Source: Brevundimonas sp. UBA5936
GTDB lineage: Bacteria > Pseudomonadota > Alphaproteobacteria > Caulobacterales > Caulobacteraceae
Direction: 5' to 3'
Length of the DNA stretch: 5,852 bases
NCBI GenBank assembly: GCA_002430835.1
Contig: DJDA01000007.1
Coordinates: 1 to 5,852 of the forward strand
The notes under the pieces were generated by a model. The model worked only from the letters and a program-made list of their open reading frames with translations, searched no databases and was not told the DNA's origin. Of this stretch, positions 1-5,688 are shown one piece after another. Positions within the stretch are counted from its first letter, which is position 1, and each line of letters starts with the position of its first letter. The position numbers were made by a program, and so were the translations under genes.

Positions 1-393
1 GTCGACTACGGCTGGGGCAGTCGGGTAAGGCGTGTCGCGAGGGTGCTCGTGAACACCGCGCACGAAGGCGGTCAGGGCGCGGTCGATCCGGCCCGTCTCG
101 ATCGGAGAGAGGGCGCTCAGCCGCTCGGCGACCGCCTGGCCGGTCTGGGCGGCCAGCACGCGCATGTCGCCGCCGACCACCGCCCCGCCCTGCTGACCCT
201 GCTCGGCCCAGACCTGGGACAGGGCCACGCCGCGATCCACACTGTCCGCCGGATCGGGCAGAACCGCGCCGGCCAGTTCGGCCATCGCCTGAACGGCGGC
301 GCCGACGGCCAATGCGCGGCTGTCGGCAGAAGACGCCCCGGCGGAAACCGCCGAGGCGCCGTTCGCGCCGGAGATGGCGCTGGGTTCAGTCAT
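1..393 (-). CDS. Unrecognised Ala/Gly-rich protein, C-terminus cut off by the window edge
   Basis: The reading frame is open from an ATG at 393 to the left edge: 131 codons without a stop, so the 3' end is missing. The protein starts MTEPSAISGANGASA. The first ~25 residues are Ala/Ser/Gly-rich and probably disordered. Residues ~27-45 (RALAVGAAVQAMAELAGAV) look like an amphipathic helix, and a second helical stretch follows at ~75-112. I see no signal peptide, lipobox, transmembrane segment or catalytic motif. It begins 4 nt after the stop codon of the LysM hydrolase gene, so the two are almost certainly cotranscribed; a GGACGG-like sequence just inside the upstream gene is a weak ribosome binding site. 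I do not recognise the family. From its position it could be a partner, chaperone or further effector of the hydrolase. It does not look like an envelope-exported immunity protein. I am fairly sure it is coding and have no firm view of function. Confidence 0.7.
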   Translation of the reverse strand, partial: MTEPSAISGANGASAVSAGASSADSRALAVGAAVQAMAELAGAVLPDPADSVDRGVALSQVWAEQGQQGGAVVGGDMRVLAAQTGQAVAERLSALSPIETGRIDRALTAFVRGVHEHPRDTPYPTAPAVVD

Positions 394-397
394 GCGT

Positions 398-1492
398 TCA
401 GCGGCCGTCCAGCATGTTCAGGGCGTCGCGACGCTCGTCCTCGAACCGCTGGGCCACGCCCGCCTGAACATCGGCGCGCGAGCTGGAGAAGTAGGCCAGT
501 TCGCCGTTGCCGTCGCGACGGCCGCGCTCGTCATAGACGGCGTTGATCAGCGCCCGATCATAATCCGGGCTGGAAGCGTCGATCCCCTGGCGCTCGACCG
601 CCGCCATGGCGCGGGTGACGACCGCCGTGTTCGGGCCGTGATGGACCGAGGTCGACCACACCACGTCCTGAAGCGCATGCGAGCGGCTGGAGACGTCCAG
701 GCCCGCATTCTCGATCCGGGCGGATTGCACGTCATAGTGGGTGCGCTCGATGAAGGCGTGCTGCGCGGCCTGGAAGGCTTCCGGCTCGCGCGCGGCGATG
801 GCGCGCCAGGTGTCGGAGAAGGCGCGCGTGCCCGCCGCCACCCCGCCGAACTCATCGGCCCAGCGCGCCCCGTCGGCGGCCAGGAACTCCTGCGGCCGGT
901 TGCGGTTCACCGCCAGCTGATAGGAGCCGTAGGACACCCCGCCGGGATCGCCCGAGCCGGACGACACCGTGCCGGGCCCGCGCCCGCCGGTCTCATAGCG
1001 CGCCGACAGCGCGCCCAGGTTCGGATTGACGCCTTCCTGCGCCGTCGCGGGCGTCGCTTCAGCGGCGGGTTCGGAAACCGGCGCCGCCGTCTCGGGCGCC
1101 GCGCCGTTCAGACGGATCTGCTGACCGACCTGAATCAGCGACGGATTGGCGATGCCGTTGTCCGCCGCCAGCTCGCGCCAACTCATCCCGTATTGCTGGG
1201 CGATGCCCGACAGGGTGTCGCCCCCGCGCACAGTATGAACGGCGGCCGCCTCGGCCTGCGCGGCGCCTCGCCCCTCCCCCGCGCCGACCGGCAGCGTCAC
1301 GGTCTGGCCGGGATGGATCAGGTTCGGATTGGTGATCTGACGGTTCGCCGCCAGCAGGTCGCCGACGCTGACGCCATAGCGTTCGGCGATCCCGGACAGG
1401 GTCTCGCCCGCCCGAACTGTGTGGGCGGGCGCGGCGTCGCGCGCCCCGACGGCGGCGGACAGGCTGGTGGCGGAGGAAGCGGCAAGAGACAT
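398..1492 (-). CDS. LysM peptidoglycan hydrolase with VgrG3 C-terminal-like muramidase domain
   Basis: This is a 364-aa protein predicted to bind and cut bacterial cell wall. Two LysM domains lie at residues ~23-68 and ~85-129; both show the HTVRxGxTLSGIA opening and an NP(N/S)LIxxGQ ending. An Ala/Pro/Glu-rich linker (~130-155) leads to a C-terminal domain at ~157-360. This opens LSARYETGGRGPGT and continues GDPGGVSYGSYQL, the hallmark of the lysozyme-like domain found at the C-terminus of VgrG-3-type T6SS spikes and in phage lytic proteins. Likely catalytic acids are Glu167 and Asp182, 15 residues apart; the assignment rests on family resemblance. There is no signal peptide, so export would need a dedicated machine or phage-type lysis. 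The ATG at 1492 is supported by GGAG at 1500-1503 (minus strand), 7 nt upstream. The gene diverges from the 483-aa protein gene and is followed 4 nt later by the partial gene at the left edge. Alternatives are a prophage endolysin or a tail-associated lysin, but no phage genes flank it here. Confidence 0.92.
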   Translation of the reverse strand: MSLAASSATSLSAAVGARDAAPAHTVRAGETLSGIAERYGVSVGDLLAANRQITNPNLIHPGQTVTLPVGAGEGRGAAQAEAAAVHTVRGGDTLSGIAQQYGMSWRELAADNGIANPSLIQVGQQIRLNGAAPETAAPVSEPAAEATPATAQEGVNPNLGALSARYETGGRGPGTVSSGSGDPGGVSYGSYQLAVNRNRPQEFLAADGARWADEFGGVAAGTRAFSDTWRAIAAREPEAFQAAQHAFIERTHYDVQSARIENAGLDVSSRSHALQDVVWSTSVHHGPNTAVVTRAMAAVERQGIDASSPDYDRALINAVYDERGRRDGNGELAYFSSSRADVQAGVAQRFEDERRDALNMLDGR

Positions 1493-1602
1493 GGGTCGGC
1501 TCCAGAAGACGCGGTGATCCGTGCAGCCATTCTGCTGTCTGTTCGTGCGTCTGAAATCTGGGGGCTTTCCCTAGCGGCGCCGTTCGCAGGCGGCCCGGCA
1601 TA

Positions 1603-1630
1603 GGGGGTGTCCCTAGCTAAGGACGCCCCC
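1603..1630. repeat. 28-bp near-perfect palindrome
   Basis: The left arm GGGGGTGTCCCTAG meets the right arm CTAAGGACGCCCCC with no spacer. Twelve of 14 positions pair as Watson-Crick; one more is a G-T wobble (1608/1625) and one is a C/A mismatch (1613/1620). It sits 70 nt upstream of the 1700 start codon and 111 nt upstream of the divergent hydrolase start. No T-run follows on either strand, so it is unlikely to be an intrinsic terminator. A dimeric regulator's operator between the two divergent genes is the more natural reading. One CTAGGG motif and the plus-strand CTAAGGA motif form its two halves. Confidence 0.75.
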
Positions 1631-1688
1631 AGCTTATGCCGCCGCCGTCCCGACCATAGGCTCGCTCCAGTATTCGCTCGCATCGTGC

Positions 1689-1693
1689 AGGAG
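1689..1693 (+). promoter_or_regulatory. Ribosome binding site that fixes the start at 1700
   Basis: AGGAG lies 6 nt before the ATG at 1700. The frame is open further upstream to a GTG at 1607, but that codon lies inside the palindrome and has no purine-rich sequence before it. The site therefore decides in favour of 1700. Confidence 0.8.
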
Positions 1694-1699
1694 CCGGTC

Positions 1700-3151
1700 A
1701 TGACCGTCACGCCTCTTTCGCCGTCCGTCGACACCCGCGTCCTGGCCTCGCCCGTCAGCGGCCCCGTCGCTGGATCGCCCTCGACCAACCGGGTCGATCA
1801 GGCGCTGGACACGATCCGCGACCGCCTAGACGAAGGCTTCTTCAACGACGTCTCCCAGGGCGACCTTCGGGACATCAACGCCACGCTGAACGGCCTGACG
1901 GCGGAAGAGCGCAACGCCGTCGTCTCCGAACTGTCCGACGACGAACTGAACAAGTGGACGGACGAGCTCGACAACTCCGGCTTCCTCGGCATGGGCGGCG
2001 GGTTGAACGTGGACGAGCGCCGCGACCTGCACACGACGCTGGGCGGCTCGCTGGACGCGACCCAGCTGGAGCGCGTCTACAACGCCTATGACAACCGCGA
2101 GCAGAAGATCGAGCTGGCGCAGGGCGTCGCCGCCCACGCGACGTCCGACGTAAAGACCGACTTCATCGCCGCCTTGGCGCCTCAGACGACCGAGGCCGAC
2201 GGCATGGGCGGCGTGATGATTTCCGACATGGGCGACACCGAAGGCCTGGCGGTGGCTCATGTGCTGGGCAGCCTGGGCGGCAACGCCTCCGCGCTCAGCA
2301 CCGCCTATGCATCTTTGAACGACACCCAGCTGTCGGCCGTTTTCGAGGCCGGAACCCAGCAGACCATGTACGCGAACATGCAAGGCGGCGTGCCGACCTA
2401 CAGCTATGACGCCGGGCCGTTGGCCGCCGCCGTCGACGCCGCCGCCACCAGCCCCGACGCCGAGCTGAAGGCGCGGGTGTTCGAACTGGCGGGGCGCCAG
2501 ATGGCCAGCGTCTCAGGCGCCAACGGCGTGCTGACGCCCTCGCTCGGGACCGGCGACGCCGCCGACGAAATCCGCGCCAGCATGGAGGGCTTGCTGAAGT
2601 CCGACATCAACGGCGTGGTCGACGCGCTGGAGCAGGAATATCAGGCCGGCAAGGGCATGACCGCCTTCCTGCAGGAGACCCTGGGTCAGGACGGCGGCGC
2701 CGACACCATCCGCGGCCTGGTCGACCAGCTGGCGCGCGGCAATGATCTGAAGGGCGACATGCTGCAACGCTTCACCGCCCCGACGCAGCAGGACGGCGGC
2801 GTCTTCTACCCAGCCGCCGAGCGCATGGGCTACTTCTCCGGCGCCCTGCATGAAGCCTTCGAGGGCGTGAACAAGGGCGCGGCCGAGAACGTCGAGACTC
2901 TGAAGACCATCTTCGGCTTCGCGACCGGCAAGCTGCCGGGGCCGGGCGTCAGCGACGCGACCGGCTGGCTGAGCGACCAGGTCTTCGACACGGCCCTGAG
3001 CCAGTATCAGAGCGGTCAGGCCGATCTATTCGAGAGCATTGTGGCCCTGACCACCCCGACCGGCGCGGACGGCCGCCGCCCCTATGACGGCCCTGCCGAA
3101 GTCAGCTACAACGAGGGCTGGGAGTCCGTGACGCGGATCCCCCTGAACTGA
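1700..3151 (+). CDS. Putative secreted effector of unknown function (483 aa)
   Basis: Starting at the ATG with AGGAG 6 nt upstream, the product is 483 aa. Residues 1-30 are Ser/Pro/Thr/Val-rich and probably disordered; no signal peptide or transmembrane helix is visible. Residues ~31-270 are mostly helical and contain a recurring motif: LSDDELNKW (78-86), LDATQLERVY (118-127), LNDTQLSAVF (206-215). This suggests three related helical units. The C-terminal region (~285-450) holds GQDGGADTIRGLVDQLA (329-345) and QQDGGVFYPAAERMGYFSG (363-381). The latter pattern, DGGVxxPxAExxG(Y/F)F(S/T)G, recurs in the lipoprotein encoded just downstream. I recognise no catalytic motif and cannot name the family. 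It resembles helical repeat regions that I associate with large secreted proteins of Gammaproteobacteria, but that is a weak impression. The pairing with a lipoprotein gene 41 nt downstream and the hydrolase upstream suggests an envelope-targeting effector. Coding is certain; the function is inferred from context. Confidence 0.9.
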   Translation: MTVTPLSPSVDTRVLASPVSGPVAGSPSTNRVDQALDTIRDRLDEGFFNDVSQGDLRDINATLNGLTAEERNAVVSELSDDELNKWTDELDNSGFLGMGGGLNVDERRDLHTTLGGSLDATQLERVYNAYDNREQKIELAQGVAAHATSDVKTDFIAALAPQTTEADGMGGVMISDMGDTEGLAVAHVLGSLGGNASALSTAYASLNDTQLSAVFEAGTQQTMYANMQGGVPTYSYDAGPLAAAVDAAATSPDAELKARVFELAGRQMASVSGANGVLTPSLGTGDAADEIRASMEGLLKSDINGVVDALEQEYQAGKGMTAFLQETLGQDGGADTIRGLVDQLARGNDLKGDMLQRFTAPTQQDGGVFYPAAERMGYFSGALHEAFEGVNKGAAENVETLKTIFGFATGKLPGPGVSDATGWLSDQVFDTALSQYQSGQADLFESIVALTTPTGADGRRPYDGPAEVSYNEGWESVTRIPLN

Positions 3152-3163
3152 TCCTCAGAGTCT

Positions 3164-3192
3164 GGCCGCGCCCGGAGGGAAAGGACGCGGCC
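3164..3192 (+). promoter_or_regulatory. Hairpin carrying the ribosome binding site of the downstream lipoprotein
   Basis: GGCCGCG (3164-3170) and CGCGGCC (3186-3192) are perfect 7-bp inverted repeats of pure G-C pairs. The 15-nt loop between them contains GGAGGG and AAAGGA, the only ribosome-binding candidates for the TTG start at 3193, which follows the stem directly. AAGGA ends 7 nt before TTG. If the stem forms in the mRNA it would present the binding site in a loop while abutting the start codon, so it could tune translation of the lipoprotein relative to the upstream gene. No T-run follows, so it does not look like a terminator. Confidence 0.6.
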
Positions 3193-3771
3193 TTGCTTGC
3201 CCCCCGTTGGCTTCCAATCCTGGCGACCCTGACCATGCTGACCGCCTGCGACTCCTCCCCCGAGACGCCTGAAACCACGCCCTCCGCCGCCGTCACGACC
3301 GAGAGCTTCATCGCGGCCGCCGCCCGGATTGATGCGACGTCCCTGCTCGCCCTGTCCGGCGCCGTGGACGCCGACCCTTCGGGCGTCGCGAACCAGCTTC
3401 AGAGCGGCCTCGGCGGTCGCCGCGCCTTGCAGGCCTACGCCGCGGCCATGCTGGAGAACGGCGAAGGCGGGCGTCTGGGACGCCAATGGGCGACGCTGAC
3501 GGCCGATGTCCCCGCCCTGTCCGCCTCTGAACAGAAGGACGGTGGCGTCTGGCATCCCCGCGCCGAGGACGCCGGCTTCTTCACCGGCGGTATCGCCGCC
3601 GCGTTGTCGCAAAACCCCAAGGCCCTGCCCGACTTCGCTCAAGGCGCAGGCGTCGCCCCGCCCGCTCCCGGCCAGGACGTCGCTGAATGGCTGTCAGCGC
3701 GCGTCGACGCCTTGCCTCGCCCCGCCCGCGCCGCCTTCGACCAGGCCCTGCACGCAGGCGCGGTGCGTTAA
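3193..3771 (+). CDS. Lipoprotein paralogous to the C-terminal part of the upstream effector; candidate immunity protein
   Basis: This is a 192-aa predicted lipoprotein. The hydrophobic N-terminus ends in the lipobox LTAC with Cys19 as the lipidation site, followed by a Pro/Thr/Glu-rich tether (~20-38). The start is a TTG with AAGGA 7 nt upstream; the next ATG (codon 15) would destroy the signal peptide. Residues 115-132 (KDGGVWHPRAEDAGFFTG) line up with residues 364-381 of the 483-aa protein. The preceding stretch GVANQLQSGLGGRRALQAY (64-82) aligns with GVVDALEQEYQAGKGMTAF (305-323). So the mature lipoprotein matches the upstream protein's C-terminal region over ~120-130 residues, at low overall identity with a conserved core. 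It is 41 nt downstream on the same strand, so cotranscription is likely. An immunity role (decoy or competitor at the envelope) fits; a second effector-like enzyme or a receptor-binding accessory is also possible. Confidence 0.85.
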   Translation: MLAPRWLPILATLTMLTACDSSPETPETTPSAAVTTESFIAAAARIDATSLLALSGAVDADPSGVANQLQSGLGGRRALQAYAAAMLENGEGGRLGRQWATLTADVPALSASEQKDGGVWHPRAEDAGFFTGGIAAALSQNPKALPDFAQGAGVAPPAPGQDVAEWLSARVDALPRPARAAFDQALHAGAVR

Positions 3772-3780
3772 GACCCCAGT

Positions 3781-3822
3781 CTAGGGAAGACCTCTAGGGA
3801 AGACCTCTAGGGAAGACCCTAG
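3781..3822. repeat. Three tandem 13-bp CTAGGG repeats ending in a perfect dyad
   Basis: CTAGGGAAGACCT is repeated head to tail at 3781-3793, 3794-3806 and 3807-3819; the last copy ends in C instead of T. The third copy continues into CCCTAG, so CTAGGG-AAGA-CCCTAG (3807-3822) is a perfect 6-bp inverted repeat with a 4-nt spacer. The array starts 9 nt after the upstream lipoprotein stop and ends 54 nt before the lipase ATG. The middle copy begins 83 nt before that ATG, matching the 82-83 nt spacing of related motifs before the hydrolase and 483-aa protein genes. The likely role is a regulator binding array for the lipase operon. No T-run follows, which argues against a terminator. Confidence 0.8.
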
Positions 3823-3876
3823 CAGCGCGGTTCGGCGAGCAGCGATAGGGTGACTGCATAGGATCGGGAGGCGACC
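3823..3876 (+). promoter_or_regulatory. Probable promoter and strong ribosome binding site of the lipase operon
   Basis: GGGAGG at 3866-3871 sits 5 nt before the ATG at 3877 and is a strong ribosome binding site. CATAGGATCG begins at 3857 and resembles CATAGGCTCG at 1655 upstream of the 483-aa protein gene. It may be a shared -10-like element, but in this case it lies close to the ribosome binding site. No clear -35 is visible. The promoter call is weak and the ribosome binding site is firm. Confidence 0.4.
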
Positions 3877-4782
3877 ATGCAGATCGACCGGATCGGCGCG
3901 ACATCGTTCCAACCTCAGACGACGCCCACGGCGGCGCGCTTCGACGATGATCCGCGCGTCGCCCTGGACTGGGCGCCGCCGCCCGCCGCGCCGGTTCCGG
4001 CTCAGGCTGCGGCCGCCCCCGCCCGTTCGGACAATGTCGTCGATCTGGACGCCGCGCGCACGCATCTGGCGCTGTCGGCCGACGTCTATAACGACACCCC
4101 CTCGCCGCCGGACGGCTGGCGCGTGGCCGGACCGGACGACCTGGACCGCTTGCGGCTGACGCCCGACCTGCTGGAGCGCGCCGATTCCGAGTTCCGCGCT
4201 CGCGTCTATGTCAGCAACGAGGGCGGCCAGACCCGCTACGTCGTCGCCTTCCGCGGCTCCCAGGCGGGCGAGGACTGGCTCAACAACGGCCAGCAGGCGC
4301 TGGGCCTGTCCTCCGAGCACTATGACAAGGCCCTGCGCATCGGCCAGCGGCTGGCAGCCGTCGAGGCGGACGTCACCCTGACCGGCCACTCGCTGGGCGG
4401 CGGCATGGCCTCGGCCGCGTCCCTGGCGTCGGGCCATGACGCGGACACCTTCAACGCCTCCGGCCTGCACGCCTCGACGATCGAGGCCGCCCAGGCGGGC
4501 GGGCGCCCGACGCCCAACATCGACGCCTTCTACCTCAAGGGCGATCCGCTCAGCCTGCTGCAGGACGGCGGCGACCGCATCATCCTCGGAGGCCTGGGAG
4601 CGGTTCTGCTCGGCCCGCTCGGCGGCGTGGCCGCCGGATGGGCGGGCGACGCGCCCGAGGCTGTCGGCGACCGCATCCCCGTGTCCCCCACCCCGCCCAA
4701 GGACCAGTCCTGGTGGAATTGGACGCCCGGCGCCCTGCACGGCGTCGAATGGTTCCAGTCCAGCCTGGACGCCATGCGATAA
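3877..4782 (+). CDS. Class 3-type (Mbeg1/DUF2974-like) lipase or phospholipase, putative effector
   Basis: This 301-aa alpha/beta hydrolase is predicted to cleave lipid or phospholipid esters. Residues 1-55 are Pro/Ala-rich and disordered with no signal peptide. The hydrolase core starts near residue 58. Landmarks are VVAFRGSQAGEDWLNN (122-137; the FRG strand typical of class 3 lipases), the nucleophile elbow GHSLGGG with Ser172, the sequence FNASG (192-196), the probable acid Asp223 in FYLKGDPLS, and the probable base His288 in LHGVEW. The order Ser-Asp-His and the spacing are normal for the family. A glycine-rich hydrophobic segment at ~236-256 lies between Asp and His and could insert into or dock on a membrane. 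The start is well supported by GGGAGG 5 nt upstream. An ankyrin lipoprotein gene follows 42 nt later. Lipases paired with an envelope partner protein are a common antibacterial effector arrangement (Tle-type in T6SS; lipase effectors in the killing T4SS). A housekeeping esterase is less likely given the missing signal peptide and context. Confidence 0.9.
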   Translation: MQIDRIGATSFQPQTTPTAARFDDDPRVALDWAPPPAAPVPAQAAAAPARSDNVVDLDAARTHLALSADVYNDTPSPPDGWRVAGPDDLDRLRLTPDLLERADSEFRARVYVSNEGGQTRYVVAFRGSQAGEDWLNNGQQALGLSSEHYDKALRIGQRLAAVEADVTLTGHSLGGGMASAASLASGHDADTFNASGLHASTIEAAQAGGRPTPNIDAFYLKGDPLSLLQDGGDRIILGGLGAVLLGPLGGVAAGWAGDAPEAVGDRIPVSPTPPKDQSWWNWTPGALHGVEWFQSSLDAMR

Positions 4783-4824
4783 GGCGGCGGAACGGCCTCG
4801 ACCCACAGTCCGTTCAACGCCAAG

Positions 4825-5688
4825 ATGCGCCTCTTCACGCCAATCCTTCTCGCTGGAGTTCTGATGAGCGGTTGCGACGCCCGCGCCGACGGTTTTGTCG
4901 TTGGCACCGTCCTGCCCTCCCCGGCCAGCGTGGCCGCGTTGGGCCGGGACGGCCATTCCACCCGCGACATGGTCGAGGCGGTCCGCGACGGCGACCTGGC
5001 GAAGGCCCGCCGCCTGCTGGACGCCGATCCCGCCCTGGCCCGCATCGGCGACGGCCGGAATCTGGATCTTCTGACCCTGGCCGTTGCGCGCGACGACCGG
5101 CCCATGGTCAGCCTGCTGCTGGAAAAGGGCGCCCCGCCCGACGGCCCGAACGGCGAGACCCCGCTCAGCCTGGCCCTGCGCGCCCGCGAGCCCTGGCACG
5201 CCCAGACCCTGCTTCAGGCAGGCGCCTCGCCAGATCCGGTCGCGCCCGACGCCTTCTGGCCGCTGGACGAGGCTATCGCCCTGAACTCGCTCGGCGCGGT
5301 GCGTCTGCTGCTGGATCACGGGGCCGACGTGAACCGGGCCGACCGCACCGGCGGCACGCCGTTGGAAGCCGCCGTCGCCATGCGCAACTATCGGATCGCC
5401 GAACTTCTGCTGGAACGCGGCGCCGATCCCTGGGCGGTCGGCGTCAACGGCGACACCATCGCCGCCGCCCTGAACGCCCCCGTCCGCCCCGCCGAACCCG
5501 TCGAGGCCCAGGCCGAAGCGCGCGTCAAAGCCCGCATGACCGCCGCCGGCTGGCGCTTCCCCCCGCCCTCTGCCCAGGCCGTGCGCGCCGACGTCCTGGC
5601 CGGCCGCTGGCCCCCCGCAGGCGCTCAGGGCGGCCGTCCGCCCTCCCCCGAACTGGTGCGACAAATGCGAGAACTGTGGCCCGAGTAA
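4825..5688 (+). CDS. Ankyrin-repeat lipoprotein; candidate immunity protein for the lipase
   Basis: This 287-aa predicted lipoprotein has a short hydrophobic signal ending in the lipobox LMSGC with Cys17 as the lipidation site. About five ankyrin units follow between residues ~45 and 211. The clearest are MVEAVRDGDLAKARRLLDADP (starting at 49), LLTLAVARDDRPMVSLLLEKG (at 82), ETPLSLALRAREPWHAQTLLQAG (at 111; longer loop after it), LDEAIALNSLGAVRLLLDHG (at 147) and TPLEAAVAMRNYRIAELLLERG (at 178). A Pro/Ala-rich C-terminal tail (~215-287) contains MTAAGWRFPPPS. Ankyrin repeats bind proteins, so a lipidated periplasmic form just downstream of a lipase suggests that it binds and blocks that enzyme. 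The start is an ATG 42 nt after the lipase stop. Its ribosome binding site is poor (only AAG directly before ATG), so translational coupling or low expression is possible. The ATG at codon 14 would lose the signal. A general periplasmic scaffold role remains possible. Confidence 0.88.
   Translation: MRLFTPILLAGVLMSGCDARADGFVVGTVLPSPASVAALGRDGHSTRDMVEAVRDGDLAKARRLLDADPALARIGDGRNLDLLTLAVARDDRPMVSLLLEKGAPPDGPNGETPLSLALRAREPWHAQTLLQAGASPDPVAPDAFWPLDEAIALNSLGAVRLLLDHGADVNRADRTGGTPLEAAVAMRNYRIAELLLERGADPWAVGVNGDTIAAALNAPVRPAEPVEAQAEARVKARMTAAGWRFPPPSAQAVRADVLAGRWPPAGAQGGRPPSPELVRQMRELWPE

Larger units (their letters stand above)
1493..1699. promoter_or_regulatory. Divergent intergenic region with paired CTAGGG motifs
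   Basis: These 207 bp separate the divergent hydrolase and 483-aa protein genes and must hold both promoters. CCCTAG occurs at 1569-1574 and 1611-1616. Read on the minus strand, the first is CTAGGGAAAGCC, matching 10 of 12 bases of the repeat unit found upstream of the lipase gene. It starts 82 nt before the hydrolase ATG. On the plus strand, CTAAGGACGCCC at 1617-1628 matches 9 of 12 bases and starts 83 nt before the ATG at 1700. Each CCCTAG also has an imperfect left partner: CTGGGG at 1558-1563 and ATAGGG at 1600-1605, each with a 5-nt spacer, giving operator-like dyads. A CATAGG at 1655-1660 is followed by CTCG; a similar CATAGGATCG precedes the lipase gene and could be a -10 region. I cannot place a standard -35/-10 pair with confidence. 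Confidence 0.55.

Noticed and set aside
1541..1555. Possible alphaproteobacterial LexA box (GTTC-N7-GTTC) upstream of the hydrolase gene
   Set aside because: GTTC at 1541 is followed after 7 nt by TGAA, not GTTC; no SOS box supported.
374..1603. A 409-codon open frame on the plus strand opposite the LysM hydrolase
   Set aside because: Arg/Gly-rich with no recognisable domain; the minus strand gives two clear LysM domains and a VgrG3-type domain.
1607..1699. N-terminal extension of the 483-aa protein from a GTG at 1607
   Set aside because: The GTG is inside the palindrome and has no ribosome binding site; the ATG at 1700 has AGGAG 6 nt upstream.
3807..3822. CTAGGG-AAGA-CCCTAG dyad as a terminator for the upstream lipoprotein gene
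   Set aside because: Short stem without a T-run, and the same motif lies at a fixed distance before other start codons, so a regulatory site fits better.
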